Assembly: GCA_905214525.1 (NCBI GenBank)
Contig: CAJMMN010000018.1
Span: 1 to 43,388, forward strand
Direction of reading: 5' to 3'
DNA length: 43,388 nt
DNA from: an uncultured bacterium
GTDB taxonomy: Bacteria > Actinomycetota > Coriobacteriia > Coriobacteriales > Coriobacteriaceae
Of the stretch, positions 7,559-15,166 are shown one piece after another. The position numbers and the translations under genes are program-made. The number at the start of each line of letters is the position of its first letter. Position 1 is the first letter of the stretch. The notes under the pieces were generated by a model that was given only the letters and a program-made list of their open reading frames with translations, was not told where the DNA came from and searched no databases.

Positions 7559-8608
7559 ATGGCTGACGATCAGATTAAGCTCACGTCTATGACTGCCGCG
7601 AGCGGTTGAGCCGCTAAGTTGGCTCCTGGAGCCCTCGCCCAGGTCCTGGGCGACTTACCCAATGTGCATAACGACAACCTGCTCGTGGGGTTCGATACCT
7701 CCGACGATGCGAGTGTTTTTCGTGTTGGCGACAACCTGGGCCTCGTGCAGTCCGTCGATTTCTTTCCACCGATGGTCGACGACCCGTTTTTGTTTGGCCA
7801 GATCGCCGCGGCCAACTCGCTGTCGGACATCTACGCCATGGGCGGGCGGCCGAGCCATGCCATGAACTTGCTGTGCATCCCGAGCTGCCTGGGAATCGAG
7901 GTCGCCGGCCAGATTCTGGCGGGCGGCGCCGACAAGTGCGTCGAGGCGGGTTGCTCCATCGCGGGCGGTCACACCATCAACGACGACGAGCCCAAGTACG
8001 GCCTGTCCGTGAGTGGCTTTGTCACGCTCGACCGCATGCTCGCCAACAGCGGCGCGCGCGTGGGCGATGTTCTGCTGCTGACCAAGGCGATCGGCTCGGG
8101 CATCATCACCACGGCCATTAAGGGTGAGCTCATCGGGCAGGACGAGGCCACAGCCATGTTTGACTCGATGCGCACCCTCAACGAGGCGCCGATTCGTCTG
8201 GCAGAGGGACTTGAGCTTCACGGCTGCACCGACATCACGGGCTTTGGCCTGATCGGGCATGCGTGCGAGATGGCTGAGGGCTCGGGTGTGCAGGTTGAGC
8301 TTGCGTCGGGGGCGGTGCCGCTCTTTGACCAGGTGCTCGACATGGCGCGTCTGGGCATTATCCCCGCGGGCTCCTACCGCAACCAGGACTTCTTTGGCCC
8401 GCGCGTGGCTGTCGACGAGGACCTGGAGCCGGGCATGCTTGACGCGCTGTACGATCCGCAGACCTCGGGTGGTTTGCTCATCGCGGCGCCCGCGTGGGAT
8501 GTGGATGAGCTTGCGCGCCGTCTGCATGCCGAGGGGCGCGTTGCCGCCGCCGTCGGTCGCGTGTGCGAGCCGGTGCCAGGCGGTCCTGCCGTCCACGTTG
8601 TCCGCTAG
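7559..8608 (+). CDS. selD: selenide, water dikinase (selenophosphate synthetase), selenocysteine-containing
   Basis: Makes selenophosphate, the selenium donor for selenocysteine, from selenide and ATP. The start is ATG 7559 behind GAGAGGAGG (7545-7553). Codon 17 is TGA (7607-7609) in the context SG-Sec-AAK, exactly where SelD proteins carry their catalytic Cys or Sec followed by the essential Lys (here Lys20). The frame then runs uninterrupted to 8608 with SelD motifs such as QSVDFFPPMVDDPFLFGQI, NSLSDIYAMGG, AGGHTI, DITGFGLIGH and DPQTSGGLL. Reading TGA as selenocysteine gives 349 residues, the usual family length; conventional gene calling would truncate the N-terminus. selA, selB and selC are all in this window, which supports the readthrough. 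An 80-residue gap-free match on both sides of TGA would not be expected of a pseudogene. Confidence 0.93.
7610..7652 (+). promoter_or_regulatory. candidate bacterial SECIS element of selD
   Basis: Immediately after the TGA codon are two hairpins. GGCTC-ctg-GAGCC spans 7621-7633. CGCCCA-ggtcc-TGGGCG spans 7636-7652. The second has the apical loop GGTCC, close to the GGUCU loop of the E. coli fdhF element that SelB recognises, 32 bases past the TGA. That distance is longer than in fdhF but acceptable for bacterial elements. Which hairpin is used cannot be decided by eye. Confidence 0.55.
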
Positions 8609-8631
8609 CCCGCACGTTTATGTAACTGTTT

Positions 8632-8649
8632 ACCGTTCTCTAGAACGGT
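8632..8649. promoter_or_regulatory. 18-bp palindrome upstream of the yedF-like gene
   Basis: ACCGTTCT-CT-AGAACGGT is a perfect palindrome with a 2-base centre, 21 bases before the start codon of the yedF-like gene and just before its GAAAGG site. Its size and symmetry fit an operator for a dimeric repressor. It is too short to be a good terminator and lacks a T-run. Confidence 0.4.
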
Positions 8650-8669
8650 TCTTTCGAAAGGAATTTGCT

Positions 8670-9296
8670 ATGTCTACCAAGATTGAAGTCAATGCCATGG
8701 GCGATGCCTGCCCGCTGCCCGTCGTCAAGACGCTTAAGGCGCTCAAACAGCTTGATGGCGAGGGTGCCGTGGTGACCTCGGTCGATAACGAGACCGCCGT
8801 CAAGAACATCTCCAAGATGGCGCAGGAGAAGGGCTGCACGGCCTCGGTCGAGAAGGTTTCTGACGCCGAGTGGCACGTGACCGTGGCGACCTCTGGCGCC
8901 GTTGCCGTGGCCGATCCCGAGCAGGATGGCGCTGCCTTCTGTGATGCCAGCGCCGGCAAGGGCAAACTCGTCATTTCCGTCTACACCGATTGCATGGGCC
9001 GTGGCGACGATGAGCTTGGCCACAAGCTCATGAAGGCGTTTATCTTCGCCGTGACGCAGCAGGAGGAGCTGCCCGCGACCATGCTGTTCTACAACGGCGG
9101 CGCCAAGCTCACCGTCGAGGGCTCGCCGGTGCTCGATGACCTGAAGGGCCTGGCGGAGCAGGGTGTCGAGATTCTCACCTGCGGTACCTGCCTGGACCAC
9201 TTTGGTATTAAAGACCAGCTTGCGGTGGGCGAGGTCACCAACATGTACGTGATCGTGGAGAAGATGGAGCAGGCCGTGCGCGTTGTGCGCCCGTAG
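8670..9296 (+). CDS. YedF-like selenium metabolism protein (TusA-like plus DsrE-like domains)
   Basis: The N-terminal TusA/SirA fold (residues 1-75) has the sulfur-carrier motif CPLP with Cys14. The C-terminal part (about 100-208) is DsrE-like, with TDCMGRGDDELG and the paired cysteines in LTCGTCLDHFGIKDQL. This two-domain architecture is that of the YedF family, which co-occurs with SelD in selenium-using genomes; movement of sulfur or selenium between proteins is the likely role, but the precise reaction is not established. ATG 8670 follows GAAAGG. It lies between selD and a DUF3343 plus cysteine desulfurase pair, the expected company. Confidence 0.85.
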   Translation: MSTKIEVNAMGDACPLPVVKTLKALKQLDGEGAVVTSVDNETAVKNISKMAQEKGCTASVEKVSDAEWHVTVATSGAVAVADPEQDGAAFCDASAGKGKLVISVYTDCMGRGDDELGHKLMKAFIFAVTQQEELPATMLFYNGGAKLTVEGSPVLDDLKGLAEQGVEILTCGTCLDHFGIKDQLAVGEVTNMYVIVEKMEQAVRVVRP

Positions 9297-9315
9297 CGTA
9301 TTGGTTGGAGTTGTC

Positions 9316-9567
9316 ATGAGGGAGAAGCGCCCGGCGCTTGTCATCACGTTTCCTACCACGGCGGCCGCCATGGGCTGCGAGTCCCTGTGCATCGAGCGCG
9401 GCCTTCCTGGGCGAACGATTCCCGTGCCCGGGGAGGTCGCTGCCGGCTGCGGTTTGGCGTGGAAGGCACAGCCTTCGGATGAGGATCTGCTGCGCGGCGA
9501 GCTTGCTGCGGCAGGCGTTCCCACCGAGGGCTTTACGGTGATCGACATGTGGGAGGTCGTGCGATGA
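9316..9567 (+). CDS. DUF3343 family protein
   Basis: Small 83-residue protein. The pattern ALVITFPTTAAAMGCESLC near the N-terminus, PGRTIPVPGEVAAGCGLAWKA in the middle and a short hydrophobic end match the putative Se/S-carrier family DUF3343. Three cysteines (two in the first motif, one in AAGCG) could carry sulfur or selenium. ATG 9316 has TTGGAG 5 bases upstream. Its stop overlaps the start of the desulfurase gene (ATGA at 9564), so the two are translationally coupled. No enzymatic activity is known for the family. Confidence 0.8.
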   Translation: MREKRPALVITFPTTAAAMGCESLCIERGLPGRTIPVPGEVAAGCGLAWKAQPSDEDLLRGELAAAGVPTEGFTVIDMWEVVR

Positions 9568-10703
9568 TCTACCTGGATAACGCGGCGACGACCATGCACA
9601 AGCCGCAAACGGTCATCGATGCCGTGACACAGGCGATGTGCTCGCTCGGCAATGCCGGACGCGGCGCGACGTCGGGTGCGCTCGATGCGGCGCGCACCGT
9701 TCACGGCTGCCGCGCCAAGCTTGCGCGTTTGCTGGGCTGCCCGCGTGCTGACCATGTGTGCTTTACGCCCAACTCCACCGCGGCGCTCAACACCGCCATC
9801 AGCGGGGTGGTGTGCCCCGGCGACCGCGTGGTCACGACGGTGCTTGAGCACAACTCCGTGCTACGTCCGCTCAATCGCTTGGCGGCTGAGCAGGGCGTGA
9901 CGGTTGAGCATGCGGGTTGCGACGCGAACGGCGCGCTCGACTACGACGAGCTCGAGCGGCTGGTCACGCCCGGTACGCGTGCCGTGGTGGTGACGCACGC
10001 CTCCAATGTGACCGGCAACGCGGTCGACATTGCACGCGTGGCCGCCATCGCCCATGCTGCCGGTGCGCTTGTGATCGTCGACGCCTCGCAGTCTGCCGGC
10101 ACGGCACATATCGATATGCGGGCCATGGGGCTCGACATGGTGTGCTTTACCGGCCACAAGGGGCTCATGGGACCTCAAGGCACCGGCGGCCTGGCCGTGG
10201 CGGAGGGCATTGATGTGGCTCCCTGGGCCATGGGCGGCACGGGCGTGCACAGCTTCGACCCACTGCAGCCGCTTGAGTGGCCCACGCGCCTTGAGGCCGG
10301 TACGCTCAACGGCCATGGCATCGCGGGCCTTTCTGCCGGCCTCGACTTTATCGAGGCCCAAGGTGGGGTCGAGGCGATTGCTGCCCACGAGCGTGCGCTC
10401 GCTGATCGCTTCCTTGCCGGCGTGCGCGAGATTCCGGGGATTAAGCTCTATGGTGCGTTTGACCAGCCCGTGCGCTCGGCGATTGTCTCGCTCAACGTGG
10501 GCGATATCGATTCGGCCGAGATCTCGGACGCACTCATGCAAGGGTGGGGGATTGCGACGCGCCCCGGCGCCCACTGCGCTCCGCTCATGCACCGCGCGTT
10601 GGGGACCGAGCGCCAGGGTGTCGTTCGCTTCTCGTTTGGGTATTTCAACACGGACGAGGAAGTTGGCGCCGCGATTGAAGCTTTGCGCGATTTAGCTTAC
10701 TAA
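9564..10703 (+). CDS. cysteine desulfurase family PLP enzyme
   Basis: Fold-type I aminotransferase class V enzyme that removes sulfur from cysteine or selenium from selenocysteine. Key residues are IYLDNAATT at the N-terminus, Asp173 in IVDASQSAGT, the PLP lysine Lys199 in FTGHKGLMG, and the catalytic Cys338 in RPGAHCAPL. It has 379 residues. It belongs to the subgroup found beside SelD, YedF and DUF3343, so it is a good candidate to supply selenide or sulfide for SelD or for cofactor maturation; this role is inferred from context. It is not in an isc or suf operon. A terminator follows the stop codon. Confidence 0.88.
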   Translation: MIYLDNAATTMHKPQTVIDAVTQAMCSLGNAGRGATSGALDAARTVHGCRAKLARLLGCPRADHVCFTPNSTAALNTAISGVVCPGDRVVTTVLEHNSVLRPLNRLAAEQGVTVEHAGCDANGALDYDELERLVTPGTRAVVVTHASNVTGNAVDIARVAAIAHAAGALVIVDASQSAGTAHIDMRAMGLDMVCFTGHKGLMGPQGTGGLAVAEGIDVAPWAMGGTGVHSFDPLQPLEWPTRLEAGTLNGHGIAGLSAGLDFIEAQGGVEAIAAHERALADRFLAGVREIPGIKLYGAFDQPVRSAIVSLNVGDIDSAEISDALMQGWGIATRPGAHCAPLMHRALGTERQGVVRFSFGYFNTDEEVGAAIEALRDLAY

Positions 10704-10718
10704 AGCGTATATACTTGC

Positions 10719-10751
10719 GGGATGGGCCTTTTGCCCGTCCCGTTTTTGTTT
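10719..10751 (+). terminator. terminator of the selD-desulfurase operon
   Basis: GGGATGGGC (10719-10727) and GCCCGTCCC (10733-10741) form a 9-bp stem with one mismatch-type G-T pair, followed by GTTTTTGTTT. It lies between the desulfurase stop and brnQ. Confidence 0.75.
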
Positions 10752-10770
10752 CGACCCGAAAGGTGGTCCC

Positions 10771-12129
10771 ATGGCCTCATCCGCGCCGCGCGGCCTGCGC
10801 TCCGACCATGTCGTTACCGTCGGTATCGCCCTGTTCTCGATGCTCTTTGGCGCCGGCAACCTTATTATTCCGCCGCTGCTGGCGCTGCAGGCAGGTTCTG
10901 CCACGCCGGTCGCCATGCTCGGCTTTCTCATTGCCGCCATCGGCCTGCCCGTCATGGGCTTTATCGCCGTGGCACTTGCCGGAACGGCGCGCGAGCTTGC
11001 CGGCCGTGTGCATCCCAAGTTCGGCGAGTTCTTTGTCGCGGCGGTGTATCTGGCTATCGGCCCGTGCCTGGCCATTCCGCGCACGAGCTCCACGGCCTTC
11101 GAGATGCTGGTGCCGCTGCTGCCCGAGGGCGTCTCGCTCGCCACGGCTCGCCTGGTGTTTGCCGTCGGGTTCTTTATCGTCGCATTTGCGCTCACGCTGC
11201 GTCCCGGCGTCATCACGCGCGTACTCGGCCGCATTACGGGCCCCGCGCTCATCGCCCTTATCGTATTGGTCGTGGGCGCTGCCGTGGTCTCGCCGCTGGG
11301 TCCCGCTGCCGCGCCACAGGCTCCCTATAATGCCGGTGCTGCCGTGCAGGGCTTTTTGACTGGCTATCAGACTATGGACCTGCTCGCGTCGCTCGCCTTC
11401 GGCATCATTATCGCCGAGACCATCCACGAGTTGGGTGTTACCGATGACAAGCGCGTGGCCTTTGAGATTTCGCGTTCCGGTGTGATCGCCGGCGTGCTCA
11501 TGGCTATCATCTACTGCGGCTTGGGTCTTGCCGGTATGCAGCTCGGCACCGTGATGCCCGACGCTACCAACGGCGCCGCCATCCTCGCCCGTTCGGCCTC
11601 CATGCATTTTGGGCTTGCCGGCACGGTCGTGGTCTTCGCCATCTTCTTCCTTGCCTGCATGAACGTGTGCATCGGCCTTATCAGCTGCTGCTCGCGCTAC
11701 TTCTGCGAGACGTATGTGGTCGAAGGGGGAGCAGAGGCCTCCGAGGAGGCCAGGCGCCGTCCCTTTGCGGTTCTCGCCTTTGTGTTCGCAGCGTTTTCGT
11801 GCGTGCTTTCCAACGTGGGTCTCGACGTGATCCTCATGTTCTCGGTGCCCATGCTCAACGCCCTGTACCCCGTCGCCATCGTGCTGGTGCTTATGGGTCT
11901 GGTGCACGGTTTTTGCGACGCGCATCCGCAGGTGTGGGTCTGGGTCGGCGGCGTTGTCGCAGTGCAGAGCGTGATTACCTCGGTCCGCGACGCGTTCTTT
12001 GCGGGCGCGTGGCTGCCGTTCGATGCGTTGCCGCTGGCGGATATCGGTGCCGCGTGGGCGCCGGTTGCCGTGGTTGCCTTTGTGATCGGTCTGCTCCATA
12101 GTCGTTTTGTCGCACATTCGAGGAGCTAA
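10771..12129 (+). CDS. brnQ: branched-chain amino acid transport protein, LIVCS family
   Basis: Sodium- or proton-coupled uptake of leucine, isoleucine and valine. The 452-residue protein is almost entirely hydrophobic helices (about 12) and opens with the family signature TVGIALFSMLFGAGNLIIPPLLALQAG. ATG 10771 follows CGAAAGGTGG. It stands alone between the selenium operon terminator and the tRNA genes. A stretch of charged residues (about 318-332, GGAEASEEARRRP) is the only long cytoplasmic loop. The exact amino acid preference cannot be read from the sequence. Confidence 0.88.
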   Translation: MASSAPRGLRSDHVVTVGIALFSMLFGAGNLIIPPLLALQAGSATPVAMLGFLIAAIGLPVMGFIAVALAGTARELAGRVHPKFGEFFVAAVYLAIGPCLAIPRTSSTAFEMLVPLLPEGVSLATARLVFAVGFFIVAFALTLRPGVITRVLGRITGPALIALIVLVVGAAVVSPLGPAAAPQAPYNAGAAVQGFLTGYQTMDLLASLAFGIIIAETIHELGVTDDKRVAFEISRSGVIAGVLMAIIYCGLGLAGMQLGTVMPDATNGAAILARSASMHFGLAGTVVVFAIFFLACMNVCIGLISCCSRYFCETYVVEGGAEASEEARRRPFAVLAFVFAAFSCVLSNVGLDVILMFSVPMLNALYPVAIVLVLMGLVHGFCDAHPQVWVWVGGVVAVQSVITSVRDAFFAGAWLPFDALPLADIGAAWAPVAVVAFVIGLLHSRFVAHSRS

Positions 12130-12140
12130 GGCATCAATGC

Positions 12141-12169
12141 TTGCACAGGCGGGGAGTCTCCCCTATAAT
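12141..12169 (+). promoter_or_regulatory. promoter of the tRNA-Pro / tRNA-Gly unit
   Basis: TTGCAC (12141-12146) and TATAAT (12164-12169) are separated by exactly 17 bases, 52 bases upstream of tRNA-Pro. The spacer contains GGGGAGTCTCCCC (12151-12163), a palindrome that may instead be the end of the brnQ transcript. Confidence 0.65.
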
Positions 12170-12220
12170 TTCCTTCGCTTTGGGACACGCAAGGTTTAGA
12201 CCTTAGCTGCTCAACACCTT

Positions 12221-12297
12221 CGGGACGTGGCGCAGTTTGGTAGCGCGCCTGCTTTGGGAGCAGGATGTCGCAGGTTCAAATCCTGTCGTCCCGACCA
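12221..12297 (+). tRNA. tRNA-Pro (anticodon TGG)
   Basis: Cloverleaf with acceptor CGGGACG/CGTCCCG, D-arm GCGC...GCGC, anticodon arm CCTGC-tttggga-GCAGG with TGG, T-arm AGGTTCAAATCCT region, discriminator A and encoded CCA. 77 bases. Confidence 0.96.
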
Positions 12298-12303
12298 TAT
12301 CTT

Positions 12304-12377
12304 GCGGGCGTAGTTCAATGGTAGAACCCCAGCCTTCCAAGCTGATGACGCGGGTTCGATTCCCGTCGCCCGCTCCA
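12304..12377 (+). tRNA. tRNA-Gly (anticodon TCC)
   Basis: Acceptor GCGGGCG/CGCCCGC, anticodon loop TTCCAAG with TCC, T-arm CGGGTTCGATTCCCG, discriminator T and encoded CCA. 74 bases, 6 bases after tRNA-Pro, so probably co-transcribed. Its 3' end is duplicated downstream. Confidence 0.96.
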
Positions 12378-12438
12378 TAAGAATTGTTTTAACGGCTTTG
12401 GTTTCCTTTGGGGATCAGAGCTGTTTTCGTTTACGCGC

Positions 12439-12565
12439 CGGGCGACGGGAATCGAACCCGCCAGGGTGCGGAGCTGAGAAAATGCGTGAGCAATTTCCAG
12501 CGCAGCACGCAAGGGCCGAAGGCCCGCAGCGAAGCAAATCCTTGGACTTCCCGTCGCCCGCTCCA
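12439..12565. repeat. tRNA-Gly-derived fragments: inverted and direct copies of its 3' end
   Basis: A 22-bp inverted copy of tRNA-Gly 12351-12372 lies at 12439-12460. An 18-bp direct copy of 12360-12377 (TTCCCGTCGCCCGCTCCA) lies at 12548-12565. The two fragments are thus also inverted repeats of one another. The 87 bp between them has no recognisable gene. Duplicated tRNA 3' ends are typical scars of tyrosine-integrase elements, but the inverted copy is not explained by simple integration. This and the flanking sequence account for the gene-free part of 12378-12685. Confidence 0.75.
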
Positions 12566-12685
12566 AGCTATATAATCGCAGGCCAATATGCTAATTTGGC
12601 TCGCGTTTATTTTTATACCGTCCGACCTCGCAGGGCAAATGAACCAGGAGCGTTTGTCCCGAATCGTAAGAAAGAAGTGATTTCC

Positions 12686-13522
12686 ATGGCACAGAGTAAG
12701 GCAGAATACCCCACCTCCGATTGCCTGGCGCCCGCCGCGATCGAGGCGAAGACCGAGGCCGCAGGCGTTACCAAGGCCAACCTGCCGGTCTCGAAGGCCT
12801 TTTTGCTCGCCATGTTCGCCGGCGCGTTCATCGCCTTCGGCGGCCTGTTCTTCACGGTCTTTCTGAGCGATCCCACGCTTTGCTGGGGCGCCCAGCGCTT
12901 CGTGGGCGGTCTTGCTTTTTGCCTGGGACTGGTGCTCGTGCTCATTTGCGGCGCGGAACTGTTTACCGGCAACTCGCTTATGGTCTGCGCGCTTAAGAGC
13001 AAAAAGATCACGCTCGTCCAGATGCTCAAGGCTTGGGCTATTGTGTGGACCGGCAACTTTGCCGGCGCCCTGTTCGTTGTCTTTTTGATTTACATGGCAG
13101 CCATTTACAAACTCAACGGCGAGGCCGTCGCCAACACCATGGTGAGTGTCGCTGCCGGTAAGGTTACGATCGACGCCGTTACCATCTTCTTCCGCGGCAT
13201 TCTGTGCAACATCTTTGTCTGCCTGGCCGTATGGATCGGCACTGCCGGCAAGACCGTGGTCGATAAGGTCGTGGGCATTTTGCTGCCCATTGCCGCTTTT
13301 GTGGCCTGCGGTTTTGAGCACTGTGTCGCCAACATGTACTTTTTGCCCATGGGTATTTTGATGCACTCCTGCGGCTATGGAGCCGATGTCGCTGGCGCCG
13401 ATGCCCTCAACGCTGCCGGGTTGGCGCTCAACCTTACGGTCGCCACGCTGGGCAATATCGTGGGTGGCGCCCTGATCGTGGCGCTGGGCTACTGGTTTAT
13501 CTACGCCAATAAGGAGGCCTAA
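12686..13522 (+). CDS. focA: formate/nitrite transporter family channel
   Basis: Pentameric membrane channel for small monovalent anions, probably formate. It has 278 residues with six helices after a 35-residue polar N-terminus; AFIAFGGLFFTVFLSD, GAELFTGNSLM, GNFAGALFVVF, FFRGILCNIFVCLAVW and FEHCVANMYFLPMGIL match the FocA/NirC consensus, including the conserved helix-break and pore regions. The ribosome binding site is weak (AAGAAAG). A TATAAT at 12571-12576 is a possible -10 box. Placement among selenocysteine genes suggests a link to formate metabolism, in which formate dehydrogenase is commonly a selenoprotein, but no dehydrogenase gene is in the window. Nitrite or hydrosulfide transport cannot be excluded. 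Confidence 0.82.
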   Translation: MAQSKAEYPTSDCLAPAAIEAKTEAAGVTKANLPVSKAFLLAMFAGAFIAFGGLFFTVFLSDPTLCWGAQRFVGGLAFCLGLVLVLICGAELFTGNSLMVCALKSKKITLVQMLKAWAIVWTGNFAGALFVVFLIYMAAIYKLNGEAVANTMVSVAAGKVTIDAVTIFFRGILCNIFVCLAVWIGTAGKTVVDKVVGILLPIAAFVACGFEHCVANMYFLPMGILMHSCGYGADVAGADALNAAGLALNLTVATLGNIVGGALIVALGYWFIYANKEA

Positions 13523-13545
13523 AGCCACCAAGCCATAACCGACCA

Positions 13546-13630
13546 AAAAGGGACAGGTTTATTTTGGCAGGTTTTAGACGAGGCGCTTCGACGTCTTGTC
13601 ACGAGCTGCCATAATGGACCTGTCCCTTTT
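13546..13630. repeat. GGGACAGG-type hairpin repeat, copy 1
   Basis: Perfect 13-bp outer arms AAAAGGGACAGGT (13546-13558) and ACCTGTCCCTTTT (13618-13630), continued by a weaker inner pairing of TTTTGGCAG with CTGCCATAA. The left 34 bp (from about 13543) recur identically at 26778. It separates focA from selA and could terminate transcription from either side. Confidence 0.7.
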
Positions 13631-13708
13631 GCGTGCGCGCCGGTATTTATTTGCCCGATGACGATCGCGGGGGACCAGCTTTTTATTGAACATGTCGAAA
13701 GGCTTTTC

Positions 13709-15166
13709 ATGAGCGACTGCGAATCCATGTCTGCCGAGGTGCGCGGCCGCCTGCGTTCCATTCCCGCCGTTCACGAGCTGCTTGCCGAGTGGCCGGTCAT
13801 GAAGGCTGCTGGCGATGCAGGCGACACGATGGTACGCGAGGCGATTGACGCCGAGCTCGATGCCGAGCGCGCGGCGATTCGCTCCGGCGCCCCTGCAAGG
13901 AACAAGCGCGAGCTCGCCTTGGCAATTGAGCAGCGGACCCATCGCCTGTCGCTGCCGACCCTGCGCCCTGCCGTCAACGCGACGGGCGTTGTGATTCACA
14001 CCAATCTGGGCCGCGCTCCGCTCGCTCTCGCGGCGGTGCAGGCGGTGACCGATGTCGCCCGAGGCTACAGCACGCTTGAGTATGACGTCTCAACCTGCGC
14101 TCGCGGGGGCCGCAAAGAGCATGCCGCGCGTCTGCTGCGCACGCTCACGGGGGCGCAGGACGCCTTAGTTGTCAACAACAATGCCGCCGCGGTGCTGTTG
14201 GTGCTTGCCGCGCATGCCTTCGGCAAAGAGGTCATCGTGAGCCGCGGCGAGCTTGTCGAGGTGGGCGGCAGCTTCCGCATCCCCGACATCATGGCGGCTT
14301 CGGGTGCCAAGCTTGTCGAGGTTGGCTCTACCAACCGCACACATCTGGATGATTATCGAAACGCCATCACGCCCAACACGGCGATGATCCTCAAAGTCCA
14401 TCCTTCCAACTACCGTATCGAGGGCTTCCACGAGGAGGTTTCCGTGGCGGAGCTTTCTGCGCTGGCGCATGAACATGGCCTGTTGCTTTACGAGGACCAA
14501 GGCTCAGGCGCTTTGCTTGCAGATGGGGTACTCGCCGATGCGGGGGAGAGGCCCGCGTCCGTGTCTCTTGGCGCCGGCGTTGACGTCGTCTCGTGCTCGG
14601 GCGACAAACTGCTCGGTGCTTCGCAGGCGGGCATCATCCTTGGCAACGCCCAGGCAATTGCCGCCTGCGCCTCTCATCCGCTTATGCGCGCGCTTCGCCC
14701 CGGTAAGCTCACGCTCGCGGCGCTCGAGGCCACTTTGCGACTGTATGTGACCGGTCCCGATGCGGCGCATCGGGAGATCCCGGTACTCAACATGCTTTCC
14801 GACGCGCCGGCTCCGCTCGAGCGCCAGGCCAAGCGCCTGCACGACCGCATGCTGCGCAAGCTTCGCGAGGCTCAGTGCGAGGAGGCCGTGGAGCTGCAGG
14901 TTGTCGAGGGCGCCTCTACTCCCGGCGGCGGATCGCTGCCGACTGTCGAGCTCCCTACATTTTGCGTTGCCGTCTGTCCCGTCGATGGGCGTCTATCCGC
15001 CGATGGCCTAAAGCGCGCTATGGTACAGGAGCCCGATACGCCGGTTGTGACACGCGTGCGCCACGACCAGGTGCTGTTTGACGTTCGCACGCTTTTGCAC
15101 GACACCGACCTTGACCTGTGTGCGTCTGCGTTGGCGGATGCCGTGCGGGCGGGTTTGCGTCGATGA
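13709..15166 (+). CDS. selA: L-seryl-tRNA(Sec) selenium transferase
   Basis: PLP enzyme that converts seryl-tRNA(Sec) to selenocysteyl-tRNA(Sec) using selenophosphate. I chose ATG 13709 because CGAAAGG lies 6 bases upstream; the frame is open back to 13658 without a ribosome binding site. It has 485 residues. Family landmarks are the N-terminal RSIPAVHELL, PAVNATGVVIHTNLGRAPL, the glycine-rich GYSTLEYDV, SRGELVEVGGSFRIP, LLYEDQGSGAL and the PLP lysine Lys300 in SCSGDKLLGASQAG. The stop codon overlaps the selB start (ATGA), so the pair is translationally coupled, and selC follows. Confidence 0.95.
   Translation: MSDCESMSAEVRGRLRSIPAVHELLAEWPVMKAAGDAGDTMVREAIDAELDAERAAIRSGAPARNKRELALAIEQRTHRLSLPTLRPAVNATGVVIHTNLGRAPLALAAVQAVTDVARGYSTLEYDVSTCARGGRKEHAARLLRTLTGAQDALVVNNNAAAVLLVLAAHAFGKEVIVSRGELVEVGGSFRIPDIMAASGAKLVEVGSTNRTHLDDYRNAITPNTAMILKVHPSNYRIEGFHEEVSVAELSALAHEHGLLLYEDQGSGALLADGVLADAGERPASVSLGAGVDVVSCSGDKLLGASQAGIILGNAQAIAACASHPLMRALRPGKLTLAALEATLRLYVTGPDAAHREIPVLNMLSDAPAPLERQAKRLHDRMLRKLREAQCEEAVELQVVEGASTPGGGSLPTVELPTFCVAVCPVDGRLSADGLKRAMVQEPDTPVVTRVRHDQVLFDVRTLLHDTDLDLCASALADAVRAGLRR

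Noticed and set aside
7619..8608. Conventional selD start after the TGA codon
   Set aside because: There is no ribosome binding site there and the protein would lack its catalytic Sec/Cys-Lys motif; the upstream start has a strong site and restores it.
12398..12685. N-terminal extension of focA through the tRNA debris
   Set aside because: The frame is open by chance across tRNA-derived sequence; FocA-like sequence only begins after ATG 12686.
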